This document shows positions 9,652-18,990 of a DNA stretch of 32,541 nt, one piece after another. The translations under genes were made by a program, and so were the position numbers. The notes below the pieces were generated by a model. That model was not told the DNA's origin. It worked only from the letters and a program-made list of their open reading frames with translations, and made no database searches. Every line of letters starts with the position of its first letter. Within the stretch, counting starts at the first letter, position 1. Source of the stretch: Mesostigma viride (Eukaryota; Streptophyta; Mesostigmatophyceae; Mesostigmatales; Mesostigmataceae); contig RPFO01001434.1 in the NCBI GenBank assembly GCA_009746045.1, positions 1 through 32,541 of the forward strand, written 5' to 3'.

Positions 9652-10175
9652 GAGGGTGGTGATACACAAATACCGTACAGTGATACACAACTGCAGCCAG
9701 TACAACAGCGGGTCGCTGCGTACCTGCCGTGGGAAGGAGGGTGATACACAAATACCGTACAAGTGATACACAAATACCGTACAAGTGATACACAATTGCA
9801 GCCAGGACAACAGCGGGTCGCTGCGTACCTGCCGTGGGAAGGAGGGTGATACACAAATACCGTACAAGTGATACACAAATACCGTACAAGTGATACACAA
9901 TTGCAGCCAGGACAACAGCGGGTCGCTGCGTACCTGCCGTGGGAAGGAGGGTGATACACAAATACCGTACAAGTGATACACAAATACCGTACAAGTGATA
10001 CACAATTGCAGCCAGGACAACAGCGGGTCGCTGCGTACCTGCCGTGGGAAGGAGGGGGGTGGTACACAAATACCGTACAAGTGATACACAAATACCGTAC
10101 AAGTGATACACAATTGCAGCCAGGACAACAGCGGGTCGCTGCGTACCTGCCGTGGGAAGGAGGGGGTGGTACACA
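9652..10175 (+). repeat. 105-bp tandem repeat, five units
   Basis: TGCAGCCAGGACAACAGC-type starts occur at 9692, 9797, 9902, 10007 and 10115, giving periods of 105, 105, 105 and 108. Each complete unit contains two copies of a 22-bp sub-repeat beginning GTGATACACAAATACCGTAC. The first unit carries only one sub-repeat, and the last two junctions carry extra G. Because 105 is a multiple of three, long repetitive frames appear on the minus strand; none starts with ATG and I do not call them genes. Confidence 0.93.
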
Positions 10176-10182
10176 AATATCC

Positions 10183-10344
10183 GACCTATATATTAGCAAT
10201 AGCCGCCGCCTATCCAACAGGTCCTATTCATCACGAGCGTCAACGCCCCGTCATCGCCCCGTCATCGCCCCGTCATCGCCCGGCCGAGGGCCTTAACCTG
10301 TTAACTCTTTATTCGGAGTGATAGTCAACGACCTATACTACCAA
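10183..10344 (+). repeat. Dimeric satellite, part left of the hAT insertion
   Basis: One complete type-A monomer (10183-10329: GACCTATATATTAGCAATAG, CCGCCTATC, then CGCCCCGTCAT repeats) plus the first 15 bases of a second monomer, which the hAT element interrupts. It continues at 15059. Confidence 0.85.
10337..10344 (+). other. Target-site duplication ACTACCAA, left
   Basis: The eight bases directly before the hAT left terminus are identical to the eight directly after the right terminus (15059-15066). An 8-bp duplication is diagnostic of hAT insertion. Confidence 0.95.
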
Positions 10345-10580
10345 CAGTGTTTTTTTTAGTGGCGATACACCGCCAAATGTGGCGGTGTGGCACTTTTTTT
10401 GGCAAAATGTGGCGTTGCCACCCACTTTGACAGGGCTCCCAAGAAGCCACAATTTGGCCGTGCTGTTCTACTTCGTAGTTTCGTTTCGCCACAGGGTGGC
10501 CGTGCCTGAAGTTTACTCTAGTACAGGTTACGCCACAATTGGCGGTGTCACCCGGTCTTCCGGTCGGCGTTCCGCCACAA
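10345..10580 (+). repeat. hAT left terminal and subterminal repeats
   Basis: After the 14-bp terminus, short palindromic motifs of the type GCCACA...TGGC recur: ACCGCCAAATGTGGCGG (about 10370), GCCACAATTTGGCCGTGC (about 10446), CGCCACAGGGTGGCCGTGCC (about 10487), CGCCACAATTGGCGG (about 10531) and CGCCACAAGCC (about 10573). Such clusters are typical transposase-binding sites in hAT elements. Similar motifs occur at the right end. Confidence 0.75.
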
Positions 10581-11502
10581 GCCTCCCTAGTACTAGACTA
10601 CTACTATGAGTACTACTATGCACTACATTTCGCCGCCTAGGACACCTTTTTTAGCGGGGAATGTGGTTCGGTCTAGTAGGGGAAAACGGTGGCAGATCTC
10701 CGAGCGTCAGATACTAGGAAATTTCGTTGCGTTCGTATCGAGAGTAGATTTCTGACAATTTTCCTCGTTCGGACAGAGCCACAGTGAATTTCAGCATCCG
10801 TCCAGTACCAAAGCATGGACCTAGCAGGAATTCCGTCAGACATCTCGGAAGTAGCAATTTTTAGTATCGAGCGCACTTTCGCTAGTGTTCAGTACGAATT
10901 CGGCCTCCGTCAGGTCAGCAAGCGGCGTGGGAATATACTGAACCGAACAAAACGGTGGACTGTACTAAGAAATTCGTACTCAAATTTCGTCATCGGAATC
11001 GGAGGGAAATATTCGACCAAGGACTAGAGATTTCATCGAATTTTCAGAACTGGCCAATTGATGCCAAATGGCGCGATTCTAGATAACAAGTGTTGCTTTA
11101 CTGGTATCCGACGGTGCCGAACTTCGAAATTGAATTTGTAACCCCCGCCGTATTGACGGAACCACATTCTCGCATAAATTGGGTTTCCGCGGTGGCGAAA
11201 TGTAGTGGACTGACTGACTGCATAGTGCATGTACAGTACGTAGAGCCCGGCCGGCGGCCAAGTGCCAAGTGGCAAGTGGCCCGCTGCCCGAGACCAGAGC
11301 ACGGAGAGTGCACTGTGCAGACTGCAGCTTGTGTGCATTTCATTAACTGCATTTTCACGACAGCTGGCTCATATAACAGCTGGCGAGTGGCGGCCTGGCG
11401 CCTCAGTATTAAGTCACTCGCCAGCCATACTGCATTGACTAATGTGTTTCGACTTTCGGCACTAGTAATCGTTGTTGTTAATTTACCAAGTAGGAAAAAT
11501 CC
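10581..11502 (+). promoter_or_regulatory. hAT 5' region with TATA-like box and hairpin
   Basis: Non-coding left arm of the transposon. CATATAAC at about 11370 is a weak TATA match some 130 bases upstream of the ATG. Just after it, CTGGCGAGTG (11380-11389) and CACTCGCCAG (11415-11424) form a perfect 10-bp inverted repeat with a 25-base spacer. It could act on transcription or fold in the 5' leader. The long minus-strand open frame across 11098-12138 shows no motifs and is taken as a shadow. Confidence 0.45.
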
Positions 11503-12261
11503 ATGGCAGACGCTGGGCCGTTTAGGCCACCTGGGCCGCCGCAGGTAGTGAGGGGAGGAGAGAGAAGAAATAGTGTGTTTTATGGCACCGGGCTTGGCCG
11601 GAAGCCTTTGGCCCTCCCAGCCGGAATGCGATGCAAACCAATCTTTCCAGGTCCGAATGGAGCCTCCATTGTCGTTGGGAAAACCAAGGCGACGGTAGAG
11701 ATCGCTCCCGAGGAGGCGAAAAGGCTTAGGTCGAAGGAGACGCGGGCTGCTGCTCGGCGGGTAGAGAGTGAGGGGGCGCCCGAACATCCCGAGGTGATAG
11801 GGGCAGACGCGAACTACATCAAGGTCAGCATTAAGGTCATGGACGGGGAAGTGGGGTCCGATGTGCCTTCGAATGGATGTGATGCGCCCCTCATTTCCTT
11901 GGTGCTGCTTTCCATTTTCGTAGCGCCACCTGCCAAGAGGGATTGGAAGGGCGCGGATGCCAATAGGAAGTGGAAACCCGAATGGGGGCTGCGTTTCCCA
12001 TGGTTGCGCTATGACGAAGAGAAGGACGAAGCATACTGCGGCCCTTGCCGTGATGCCAAGGTCACCATCGGGCTGGGTAGGGGGACCAAGGTTTTCAAGA
12101 TCGACACTTTCAAGACACACGTTGTGGCTGACTCTCACGTGGCCGCCATTGCGAAGGAGAAGAGCGAGTGCCTGCGGGTGTATTCAGGGGAGGAGAGGAG
12201 CACGCAGAGCCGGCAGAGGCAGACGGTCATGGGCGAGTTTGCCCCCCCCCTGGTCAGCTGA
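11503..12261 (+). CDS. hAT transposase, N-terminal part with BED-like zinc finger (frame ends early)
   Basis: Starts at ATG 11503 in a good context (TCCATGG) and gives 252 residues ending at TGA. Residues about 163-215 form a BED/TTF-type zinc finger: aromatic FPWLRYDEEKDEAYC, CGPC (Cys179, Cys182), then HVVADSH (His206, His212). In hAT transposases this finger binds the element's ends. The preceding 140 residues are poorly conserved-looking. A pyrimidine-rich stretch ending TTTTCGTAG near 11922 could be a splice acceptor for a small intron. The frame stops shortly after a run of nine C (12242-12250); the catalytic part continues in the -1 frame, so this is the first half of one gene. It resembles the ZNF862-like hAT group. 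That subgroup name is a judgement by eye. Confidence 0.85.
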   Translation: MADAGPFRPPGPPQVVRGGERRNSVFYGTGLGRKPLALPAGMRCKPIFPGPNGASIVVGKTKATVEIAPEEAKRLRSKETRAAARRVESEGAPEHPEVIGADANYIKVSIKVMDGEVGSDVPSNGCDAPLISLVLLSIFVAPPAKRDWKGADANRKWKPEWGLRFPWLRYDEEKDEAYCGPCRDAKVTIGLGRGTKVFKIDTFKTHVVADSHVAAIAKEKSECLRVYSGEERSTQSRQRQTVMGEFAPPLVS

Positions 12262-14105
12262 GCAAGTCCGACCGACTTAAGCTCAAGCAGTTCAAGGCGA
12301 TGGCGTACACCCTGGCGAAGGGTAAGCCTATGACTGATTATGAGTCGCTGCCAACGCTCCTTTGCGAATACGAGGAGATGAGGGACGCGCTCCCCTCCCA
12401 CCATTGGACTGACGGCTCAGGTTGGGAGATGGCGGAGGCGTTGGATGCCGTGTTGCTTGCTGACCTTAAGGCAAGGGTCGCCGCGGCTAGGTATGTCGCG
12501 GTCACCGTCGATGAGTCCAAGGCCAATGATAACGTAGAATTCATGTCGGTGGAGGTGGCTTTTGTGGAGGATGGAATAAAGCAGCAGGAGTTTGTCACGC
12601 TAAAAAAGGTGACTGCGGTGGACGCCCTCTCCCTGCACAACGAGCTGTGCATAGTAATGCGAGGCATGCTCGGAATCACGGACGATCAGCTCGTGGTGAA
12701 GCTGGTTGGCTTCGGGTCAGATGGGGCATCGGTGATGATGGGGCAGCGGAAGGGTGTCGGGAAGAAGCTCTTGATGAGCAATGCACCCTTCCTCGTGCCC
12801 ATGCACTGCGCGCCGCACAAGCTCAGCCTGATAGCGAACGAGCTCAAGGGGAACTCCTTGTTTGCGCGGGTGGAGTCAATCCTCAAGTCAGCACACAACT
12901 GGGTGGCGCACTCAGCCATGAAGTCAGAGCAACTGAAGATGTGGCAGGGGATGCTGGGCACGGGTGGCCGGAAGCTGCAGCGCGTGTCCGACACACGCTG
13001 GCTTAGCGTGCAGGGGTGCCTCAACACGTTCCGCATTGAGTATCCTGCGATCGCCATGTGCTTGGCCACCTACCAACACAAGGAAGTGGAGCAAATGGCA
13101 GCAGCACAGGACTTGCTAGCCAACATGCTGGACATTGACACCCAGCTCGGGGTGGTCGTGTTCGCGCGCATGCTGGATGCCATGAATTTCTTGGTCAAGC
13201 AGTGCCAGCAGCAGGACCTGCAGCTCGACACCCTTGCCCATGCGATCGAGGACTGCAAGACAACAATCCGTGATGAGTATGTGGAAGGGCCCAAGGTGTT
13301 CACTGGGACCCTCTGGAAGGGGTTTATAGACTTGGATGCCGACACGTCACCCTTTCTCACCGACCGCGGCGAGGTTTTCCGCAACTGCCAGGAAATGGAA
13401 CACCCGGTAACATGTCAAACGGTGCACGAGGCCTCGGGTTCTCGGGCTCGCTACGTTTCAGTGGCAAGTGTCACGGAGGAGGAGTTCAGACTCCGCGTAA
13501 TTGCTGCGCAGGAGCAGGCTACCGCTGCGGCCAAGGTGGTGCTGGACGACTTCGATATCCGATTCCCACCAAACGGTCTGCTCTCCGCGATGTCCATTTT
13601 GCAGCCAGGCTGGTGGACTGAGAAGGAGCGCGACGTGGCCGAGGTGCAGAAACAAGTTCAGGTGCTCAAGCGCAAGTTTGCTGTGGGGGTCACCATGGTG
13701 AATGGGAAGAAGGTGGGCCCACTGATTTCCCCGTCCCTCCTGGATGACCAGCTCGACTCCTTTATGCTCATGATGAAGAGCAACAGCCAGGAGTACACGT
13801 CCGCAAGGGCGTTGTGGAAGGTTTTGTTGACCAACCCGCTCATGCACGAGTTTGTGGGGGCGTATCTGCAGCTGGCAGAGTTGATGCTGCTCCTCCCTCT
13901 TACCAGCGTGGAGAATGAGCGGAGGTTCAGCCACATGAATTTCATTAAGAGCGATATTCGCAACCGCCTTCTCGAGCGCCATCTGAACGTGGCGGTCCGC
14001 ATCTTTGCATGCAGCTCTTCATACGAAGACATGCCGATCCAGGCGGCATATGCAGTGTGGTCTGCGGAGAAGGGCCGCCGCGCAACCGGCAGTGTTCTTA
14101 CTTAA
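12241..14105 (+). pseudogene. hAT transposase catalytic domain, shifted by -1 from its N-terminus
   Basis: This frame is open from 12168 to 14105, but it has no ATG before the C run; its first ATG is at 12300, inside the homologous protein. It is therefore the continuation of the frame that starts at 11503. Counting codons from 12168, the RNase H-like core shows TVDES (Asp115), GFGSDGAS (Asp185), MHCAPH (Cys214, His217), SDTRWLS (Arg277-Trp278) and SVENERRFSHMNFIKSDIRN (Glu584). The last is the hAT C-terminal dimerisation block with the catalytic Glu. The Asp-Asp-Glu set appears complete, so the enzyme would be intact but for the break. The simplest explanation is loss of one C (or gain of two) in the nine-C run. 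An intron or programmed slippage there is possible but less likely. The stop is TAA at 14103-14105. Confidence 0.85.
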
Positions 14106-14918
14106 ATACATAATTGCTTATATGATTCCTTGCTGCTAGCTACTAAGTTTTCTTATTTTCTGTGCTTTCCGCGGAATCTCAAATTTTGGGCAGCTAGCGT
14201 TTTCAAGTTTGTTGCCCGGCCTTCTGACGACAACGTAATTGCTTACATTGTCCCCGCCATCGGCATGTAGTCAAGTGTGCAAGCTAGTCATGGCTTCGCT
14301 TTTAGAGGGGCGTAATTATTAATGAACTTTAAATAAAATGATGAGGCCACCAATGAGCAATTGCGAATGAGCCATAATCCTTATTATTCGTTCATGACGG
14401 AATCACGGAAACTAGGAAGCCAAACATTACTAAGTCGGTCGTGAGAAGTAATACTGCGCCAATACAACAAATTAAGTAAGTTCAAAGCACACAGTGCTTT
14501 TTTTTGAATTTATTCTCGCGTGACGTAGTGATTTCATAAATTTAGTACGGCCGCTTACTGAAGCTTATGAGCTGACTAACTTTCAGTTGACTTTTGACTG
14601 AGTAACCTCACTTCATAGTAGACTGAAACTAATTAGGTAACTATAATGCATCCTTAGTCTCATTATTTAACGCGTTAGTAAACACTACACCTTCATAGGT
14701 TTTTATACTTTTCATTTAAGTAGGAAGACACAAGTGCAATTGAAGTATGATGATGAGAATGGGGCTGCCCGCCAGCAGGCCGGGCAGCCGGCGGCCCGGC
14801 GCCCGGCGCCGATGCCTGAGACGGAGACGCTCGCCCGCCTTGTGTACAGCCGGCAGTACGGCGCCGCGCCGCGCTGACCCCACTGCCGGCAGGGTCATTT
14901 GCTGCACCAAAAAGCCAG
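14106..14918 (+). other. hAT 3' non-coding region
   Basis: A/T-rich sequence without a gene from 14106 to about 14740. A G/C-rich stretch at 14760-14880 (CGGGCAGCCGGCGGCCCGGC) can form strong local hairpins. No second element gene is seen. Confidence 0.5.
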
Positions 14919-15058
14919 CCCGCCACACGTGGCCGTGCCAAGCCCAATTTTAATTGGCTTAAAGCCACACATTGGCCGAGTAAACTGAAGTTTTCATAGT
15001 TCGAAACGCCACAAGTGGCCTAGCGCCACTAGTAGCGAAAACCTTAAAAAAAACACTG
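14919..15058 (-). repeat. hAT right subterminal and terminal repeats
   Basis: Motifs CGCCACACGTGGCCGTGCC (about 14922), GCCACACATTGGCC (about 14963) and CGCCACAAGTGGCCTAGCG (about 15007) mirror the left-end set. They are followed by TTAAAAAAAACACTG, the right terminus ending at 15058. Confidence 0.75.
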
Positions 15059-15066
15059 ACTACCAA
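15059..15066 (+). other. Target-site duplication ACTACCAA, right
   Basis: Identical to 10337-10344. The intact satellite unit at 15338 reads ATTACCAATAGCCGCCGC across the same point, showing the empty target. Confidence 0.95.
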
Positions 15067-15640
15067 TAGCTGCCGCATATCAAACATGGGCTTATCATCA
15101 CGCCCGTCGAGGGCGATGACGGTGACGACCGTCACCGTCATCGCCCTCGACGGGCCAACATCTAAACTCTTCTCTTAATCAACAATCTATATTACCAATA
15201 GCCGCCGCCTATCAAACAGATCCTATTCATCACGCGCGTCAACGCCCCGTCATCGCCCCGTCATCGCCCCGTGATCGCCATGCCGAGCCAGCCGAGGGCC
15301 AACCTCTTAACTTTTTACATTTGTATTCGGAGTAGTAGTCAACGACCTATATTACCAATAGCCGCCGCATATCAAAAAGGTCGTATTCATGACGCCCGTC
15401 GAGGGCGATGACGGTGACGCCGTCACCGTCATCGCCCTCGACGGGCCAACATCTAAACTCTTCTCTTAATCAACAATCTATATTACCAATAGCCGCCGCC
15501 TATCAAACAGATCCTATTCATCACGCGCGTCAACGCCCCGTCATCGCCCCGTCATCGCCCCGTCATCGCTCCGTGATCGCCATGCCGACTGCCGAGGGCC
15601 AACCTCTTAACTCTTTATTCGGAGTAATAGTTAACTGCCG
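15067..15640 (+). repeat. Dimeric satellite, part right of the hAT insertion
   Basis: Alternating monomers: type B (interrupted unit to about 15171, and 15338-15469) and type A (15172-15337 and 15470-15640). Type B has CCGCATATC and a perfect 25-bp inverted repeat around 15103-15154, spacer AC, and again at 15395-15445, spacer one C. Type A has CCGCCTATC and several CGCCCCGTCAT units. All share ACCAATAGCCGCCGC. With the left part, the order is A-B-A-B-A. Confidence 0.88.
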
Positions 15641-16734
15641 GCATTGCCATACAAGAAGAAGCTCTCGATCCTAGGTATAGACTACCTCGGGTATCATCAT
15701 CGTAATTGCTAGCATCGAGATCATTCGTACCTACCGACGATGGCCAGCTGCAAAAGAAAAATGTCGACCAACAGACAGGACCTATCGCCGGGAACCCTCA
15801 AGGCAATAAGGGCGAGACAGGCTTTCACCGTTAAGTAAAGTTGTCCACATCGTGCTAAGGAATTTGTGCTAATCTATGAGTACCTATATGGACACTTTGT
15901 CGCATTTTTTACATGGCAAATAAGCGATGTATGTGTCATGTAGGCTGCCATTGGTGCATGCATGCATGGGCCAGCAATGATGGTCAGAGGTACATTGTGC
16001 CTATGAGATAACCATCGATTTGTTGATCAGCAAGTGATTCATTACGTGAGACAACAATATGTTTGGGGGCTAAGCTTCTTACATTGGTCACATGGCCCGC
16101 CATAATTGTTTTCTTATGTGTTTAAGGTTAGGGCTCTGTTCATGACTGAACGTCATGAACGCGCTCTATTCATGACATTGATTAATTGATTTTAATAAGT
16201 CTCATGTCCATGTTGGGGGACCGGGATCTCTGAATTCCCCAAAGAAGATATAGTGGAAGTCCCCCAAGACGTCAATATCCGTCAAGACGTCAATAACTAC
16301 ATGTATGTCCACAGCTCAGCTAGTAGTCTAAAATATGGGCCTCGAGCTAATCTTGCACGCAAGCAATGCCTATCATCAAGGATGAATTAATGCCTATCAA
16401 CAAGGAGACAATCATGCTTGTTAAATTTCCTAGGACCCACAACTGGGGGGTCGTAGTCTTTGACAATGTCCGCCTGGGCAACGCTACTAATCCTACATAT
16501 CCGAGGTCCCATGTATGAATAAGAGGGGTTGAGCGGATGACGCCAACAGTGTCTGTGCTCTGCATGTCAGCTAAAATCATATCGCGGAGACAAACATATG
16601 GCGGTATGTCCAATGTTGGCCACTGCGTCGCCTAACAGGTTGTTACATGGTCGGCAAGGGCCTGACCATGTAAGAAGATATCTCCCTGGCTGGCCAGTCC
16701 ACAAGGAACCAGCAGGGACTTCATCTGAATCAAC
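15641..16734. other. No gene recognised
   Basis: Over 1 kb without a supported gene. Frames up to 88 codons (for example 16347-16613 minus) have no motifs that I know. Short CATG-rich and GACGTCAATA direct repeats (16269-16295) are the only local structure. Confidence 0.4.
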
Positions 16735-16875
16735 CTGATTTATTAACTAACTACTTAATTCATTTATTAAACTCATGCCCCCATTAGGGAGTCAAGGAGC
16801 ATTAGTTAACCCCGATTCATTCATTAATTAATTATTTAAACACGTGCTCCCGTTGGGGAGTCACGGAGCACCGAA
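16735..16875 (+). repeat. Tandem pair of A/T-rich plus CTCCCGTTGGGGAG units
   Basis: Two units of about 70 bp, each with a TTAATTCATTTATTAAA-type head followed by a hairpin-forming block: CCCCCATTAGGGAG (about 16778) and CTCCCGTTGGGGAG (16847-16860). Layout and hairpin resemble the dispersed repeat at 676, 23568, 31534 and 31900, with a longer paired stem here. Confidence 0.5.
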
Positions 16876-17114
16876 GTGCTTTTAATGCCTGTGTGTGCAC
16901 AACAGGAGAAAGGGCAGAGACCCCCAGTCTTCTTCATGCCTAAGGCATGCCACAGCTGCATTCGGGGACGCTAGCTAAACGGACACGCTAACGATCCGGC
17001 AATCTGTGGGTGCAATAAGACCCATGTGAGCATGGCATAACACTAGGAGCGTGGGCAAGTAATCTCATCATAGCCAGGACGTAGCATGGCTGTACTAGGA
17101 CTATACCCCGATCA
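16876..17114. other. Spacer left of the ATGG array
   Basis: No gene seen. Confidence 0.35.
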
Positions 17115-17720
17115 ATGGATGGATGGATGGATGGATGGATGGATGGATGGATGGATGGATGGATGGATGGATGGATGGATGGATGGATGGATGGATGGAT
17201 GGATGGATGGATGGATGGATGGATGGATGGATGGATGGATGGATGGATGGATGGATGGATGGATGGATGGATGGATGGATGGATGGATGGATGGATGGAT
17301 GGATGGATGGATGGATGGATGGATGGATGGATGGATGGATGGATGGATGGATGGATGGATGGATGGATGGATGGATGGATGGATGGATGGATGGATGGAT
17401 GGATGGATGGATGGATGGATGGATGGATGGATGGATGGATGGATGGATGGATGGATGGATGGATGGATGGATGGATGGATGGATGGATGGATGGATGGAT
17501 GGATGGATGGATGGATGGATGGATGGATGGATGGATGGATGGATGGATGGATGGATGGATGGATGGATGGATGGATGGATGGATGGATGGATGGATGGAT
17601 GGATGGATGGATGGATGGATGGATGGATGGATGGATGGATGGATGGATGGATGGATGGATGGATGGATGGATGGATGGATGGATGGATGGATGGATGGAT
17701 GGATGGATGGATGGATGGAT
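17115..17720 (+). repeat. (ATGG)n array, 606 bp, left part
   Basis: 151.5 perfect ATGG units ending in AT. The array on the other side of the CACTA-like element begins with AT in the complementary phase, so the two parts look like one array split by an insertion. Met-Asp-Gly-Trp and His-Pro-Ser-Ile open frames here are artefacts. Confidence 0.97.
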
Positions 17721-17736
17721 CACTAGGAGTTAATTT
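17721..17736 (+). repeat. CACTA-like terminal inverted repeat, left
   Basis: CACTAGGAGTTAATTT, an exact 16/16 match in inverted orientation to 30298-30313. Confidence 0.85.
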
Positions 17737-18235
17737 TACGGGGCGTAAACGCCCCGGTTGGGGTTACCGGGGCGGTTACTGGCCAGTAACCATGTACGTT
17801 TAAGGTTACCGGCCAGGTTACCGGCCGGTAACCCGGAATGCAACAGACTAAATACCGGCCGGTAATGGTTACCGGGCGGTAATAGTTACCGGAACGTTTA
17901 CTGGGCGGTAACTTTTACCGGAGCCGTAACCATGCCCGTAACCTATCTGGGTTACGGTCATGGTTACGGCCCAAGTAGAAGTTACCGGGCGGTAAACTGG
18001 TATGGTTACGGGACCAGTTCTGAGAACCGGGATGGGTTACCGGCATGGTTACGGGACCAGTTCTGATAACCGGGCCTGGCTACTGGCCTGGTTACGGGTC
18101 CGTCAACCGTCCCGTAACCTGCAGTAGTTACGGCCCAGTAGTTAACCCTGGCTACTGCGGTGGTTACGGGGCCGGTTATGCCCCAGTAATAATAGTAACC
18201 CATGCCTACAACGCAGCCTGTCCGGGTTATGGCCC
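17737..18235 (+). repeat. Left subterminal repeat cluster (GTTACCGG family)
   Basis: Roughly twenty or more copies of GTTACCGG, GTTACGGG, CCGGTAAC and CCGTAACC lie in both orientations. Many are paired as local palindromes such as GTTACCGGCCGGTAAC-like pairs near 17812-17832. One 20-bp block beginning GGTTACGGGACCAGTTCTGA occurs twice (18005 and 18048). The matching cluster is at the other end of the element. Confidence 0.8.
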
Positions 18236-18683
18236 CGAATTCTAAAATGCATTGACCCCGGCTATGGTGAGTGGCTTGCATGATATGGTGCTTTTGAAGA
18301 TGCATTTTTGAATTAGGCATTTCATTAAAATGTTTAAGAAGTCATTAATAATCAATTGCACGAATCACTTCCATCCGATGTTGTCAACGTGGGCTTCATG
18401 ATGAAATCGTGGAGATGACGCACATGAAGTTCACGGAACATCTTAGGTAATAAATCAAGCCGTTACGGCAGTAGAACCTTGGCCGATGAGGGTGGCGTCT
18501 TGAAGCTGTTGTCACCCTCAAGTCCGCTCGGCCAGGGGTAATCGCCCATGTTGATTTGAAAGGTACCGCCGTCCATATGGCGGCTCCGCTTTTGGTGCGA
18601 GTTGACCAACTTCCCATCTTAATCATTCCGGATTGCCTGCAGTTCATTCCGCCTTTGTCCAAGTAAGACAGCAACTGTCACGC
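18236..18683. other. No gene recognised
   Basis: Unique-looking stretch inside the CACTA-like element, with no supported coding frame. Confidence 0.35.
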
Positions 18684-18990
18684 ACTCATAGAAAACGCAA
18701 AATGCCCCGAATGCAGTTACGGCCATACGGTAGCGAGGAATAGCAGTTGAAATTTCTAGTACACAGGCAACTAGTAAGAAAAGGGACGATGCGTGCACCA
18801 CCACCAATACGTACGTGCATCCCTCTCTTGAAAATGACAGCATCTTCCATGCCGTCCAAGAAAAACGCAACGTATTTAACATGAACCCGAATGCAGTTAC
18901 GGTCGTAGAGTAGTGAGGACTGGCAGCTGAAAGTTCTAGTTGATGGGCTGAGAATAAGGAAAAAAATGATGCGTGCACTCACCTACCCTA
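18684..18990 (+). repeat. Direct duplication upstream of the G-box array
   Basis: Two diverged copies: 18696-18810 (CGAATGCAGTTACGGCCATA ... GATGCGTGCACC) and 18886-18985 (CGAATGCAGTTACGGTCGTA ... GATGCGTGCACTCACC). The second runs into the minisatellite; the first is followed by a single array-like unit (ACGTGCATCCCTCTCTTGA). The duplication thus includes the left edge of the array. Confidence 0.75.

Larger units (their letters stand above)
10345..15058 (+). mobile_element. Complete hAT-superfamily DNA transposon, 4714 bp
   Basis: The element begins CAGTGTTTTTTTTA and ends with its exact reverse complement, a 14-bp terminal inverted repeat of hAT type. It is flanked by the perfect 8-bp duplication ACTACCAA. 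Inside are palindromic subterminal motifs at both ends, a 1.16-kb left non-coding region, a BED-type zinc finger plus hAT transposase gene (11503-14105, one frameshift) and about 0.95 kb of right non-coding sequence. Identical flanking duplications imply that the insertion is fairly recent. The frameshift means that this copy probably cannot make full-length transposase, though its ends may still be mobilised by a related enzyme. Confidence 0.94.

Noticed and set aside
9218-10217. 318-, 215- and 199-codon minus-strand frames
   Set aside because: Explained by a 105-bp repeat divisible by three; the longest starts at GTG, and there are no domains.
11098-12138. 346-codon minus-strand frame inside the hAT element
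   Set aside because: Lies opposite the zinc-finger-coding frame, and I see no motif. Taken as a shadow of G/C-biased coding sequence.
12168-12299. A separate transposase gene starting at 12168
   Set aside because: The codon is GTG, the region is the shifted continuation of the 11503 frame, and the first ATG (12300) is inside the homologous protein.
17718-17720. A 3-bp target duplication GAT for the CACTA-like element
   Set aside because: The right flank reads ATG directly after CTAGTG, so a 3-bp match would require trimming the right terminus. A 2-bp AT fits both termini and the array phase.
17086-17803. Long Met-Asp-Gly-Trp and His-Pro-Ser-Ile open frames (also at 30301-31333)
   Set aside because: They are direct translations of the (ATGG)n arrays in all frames and have no flanking gene structure.
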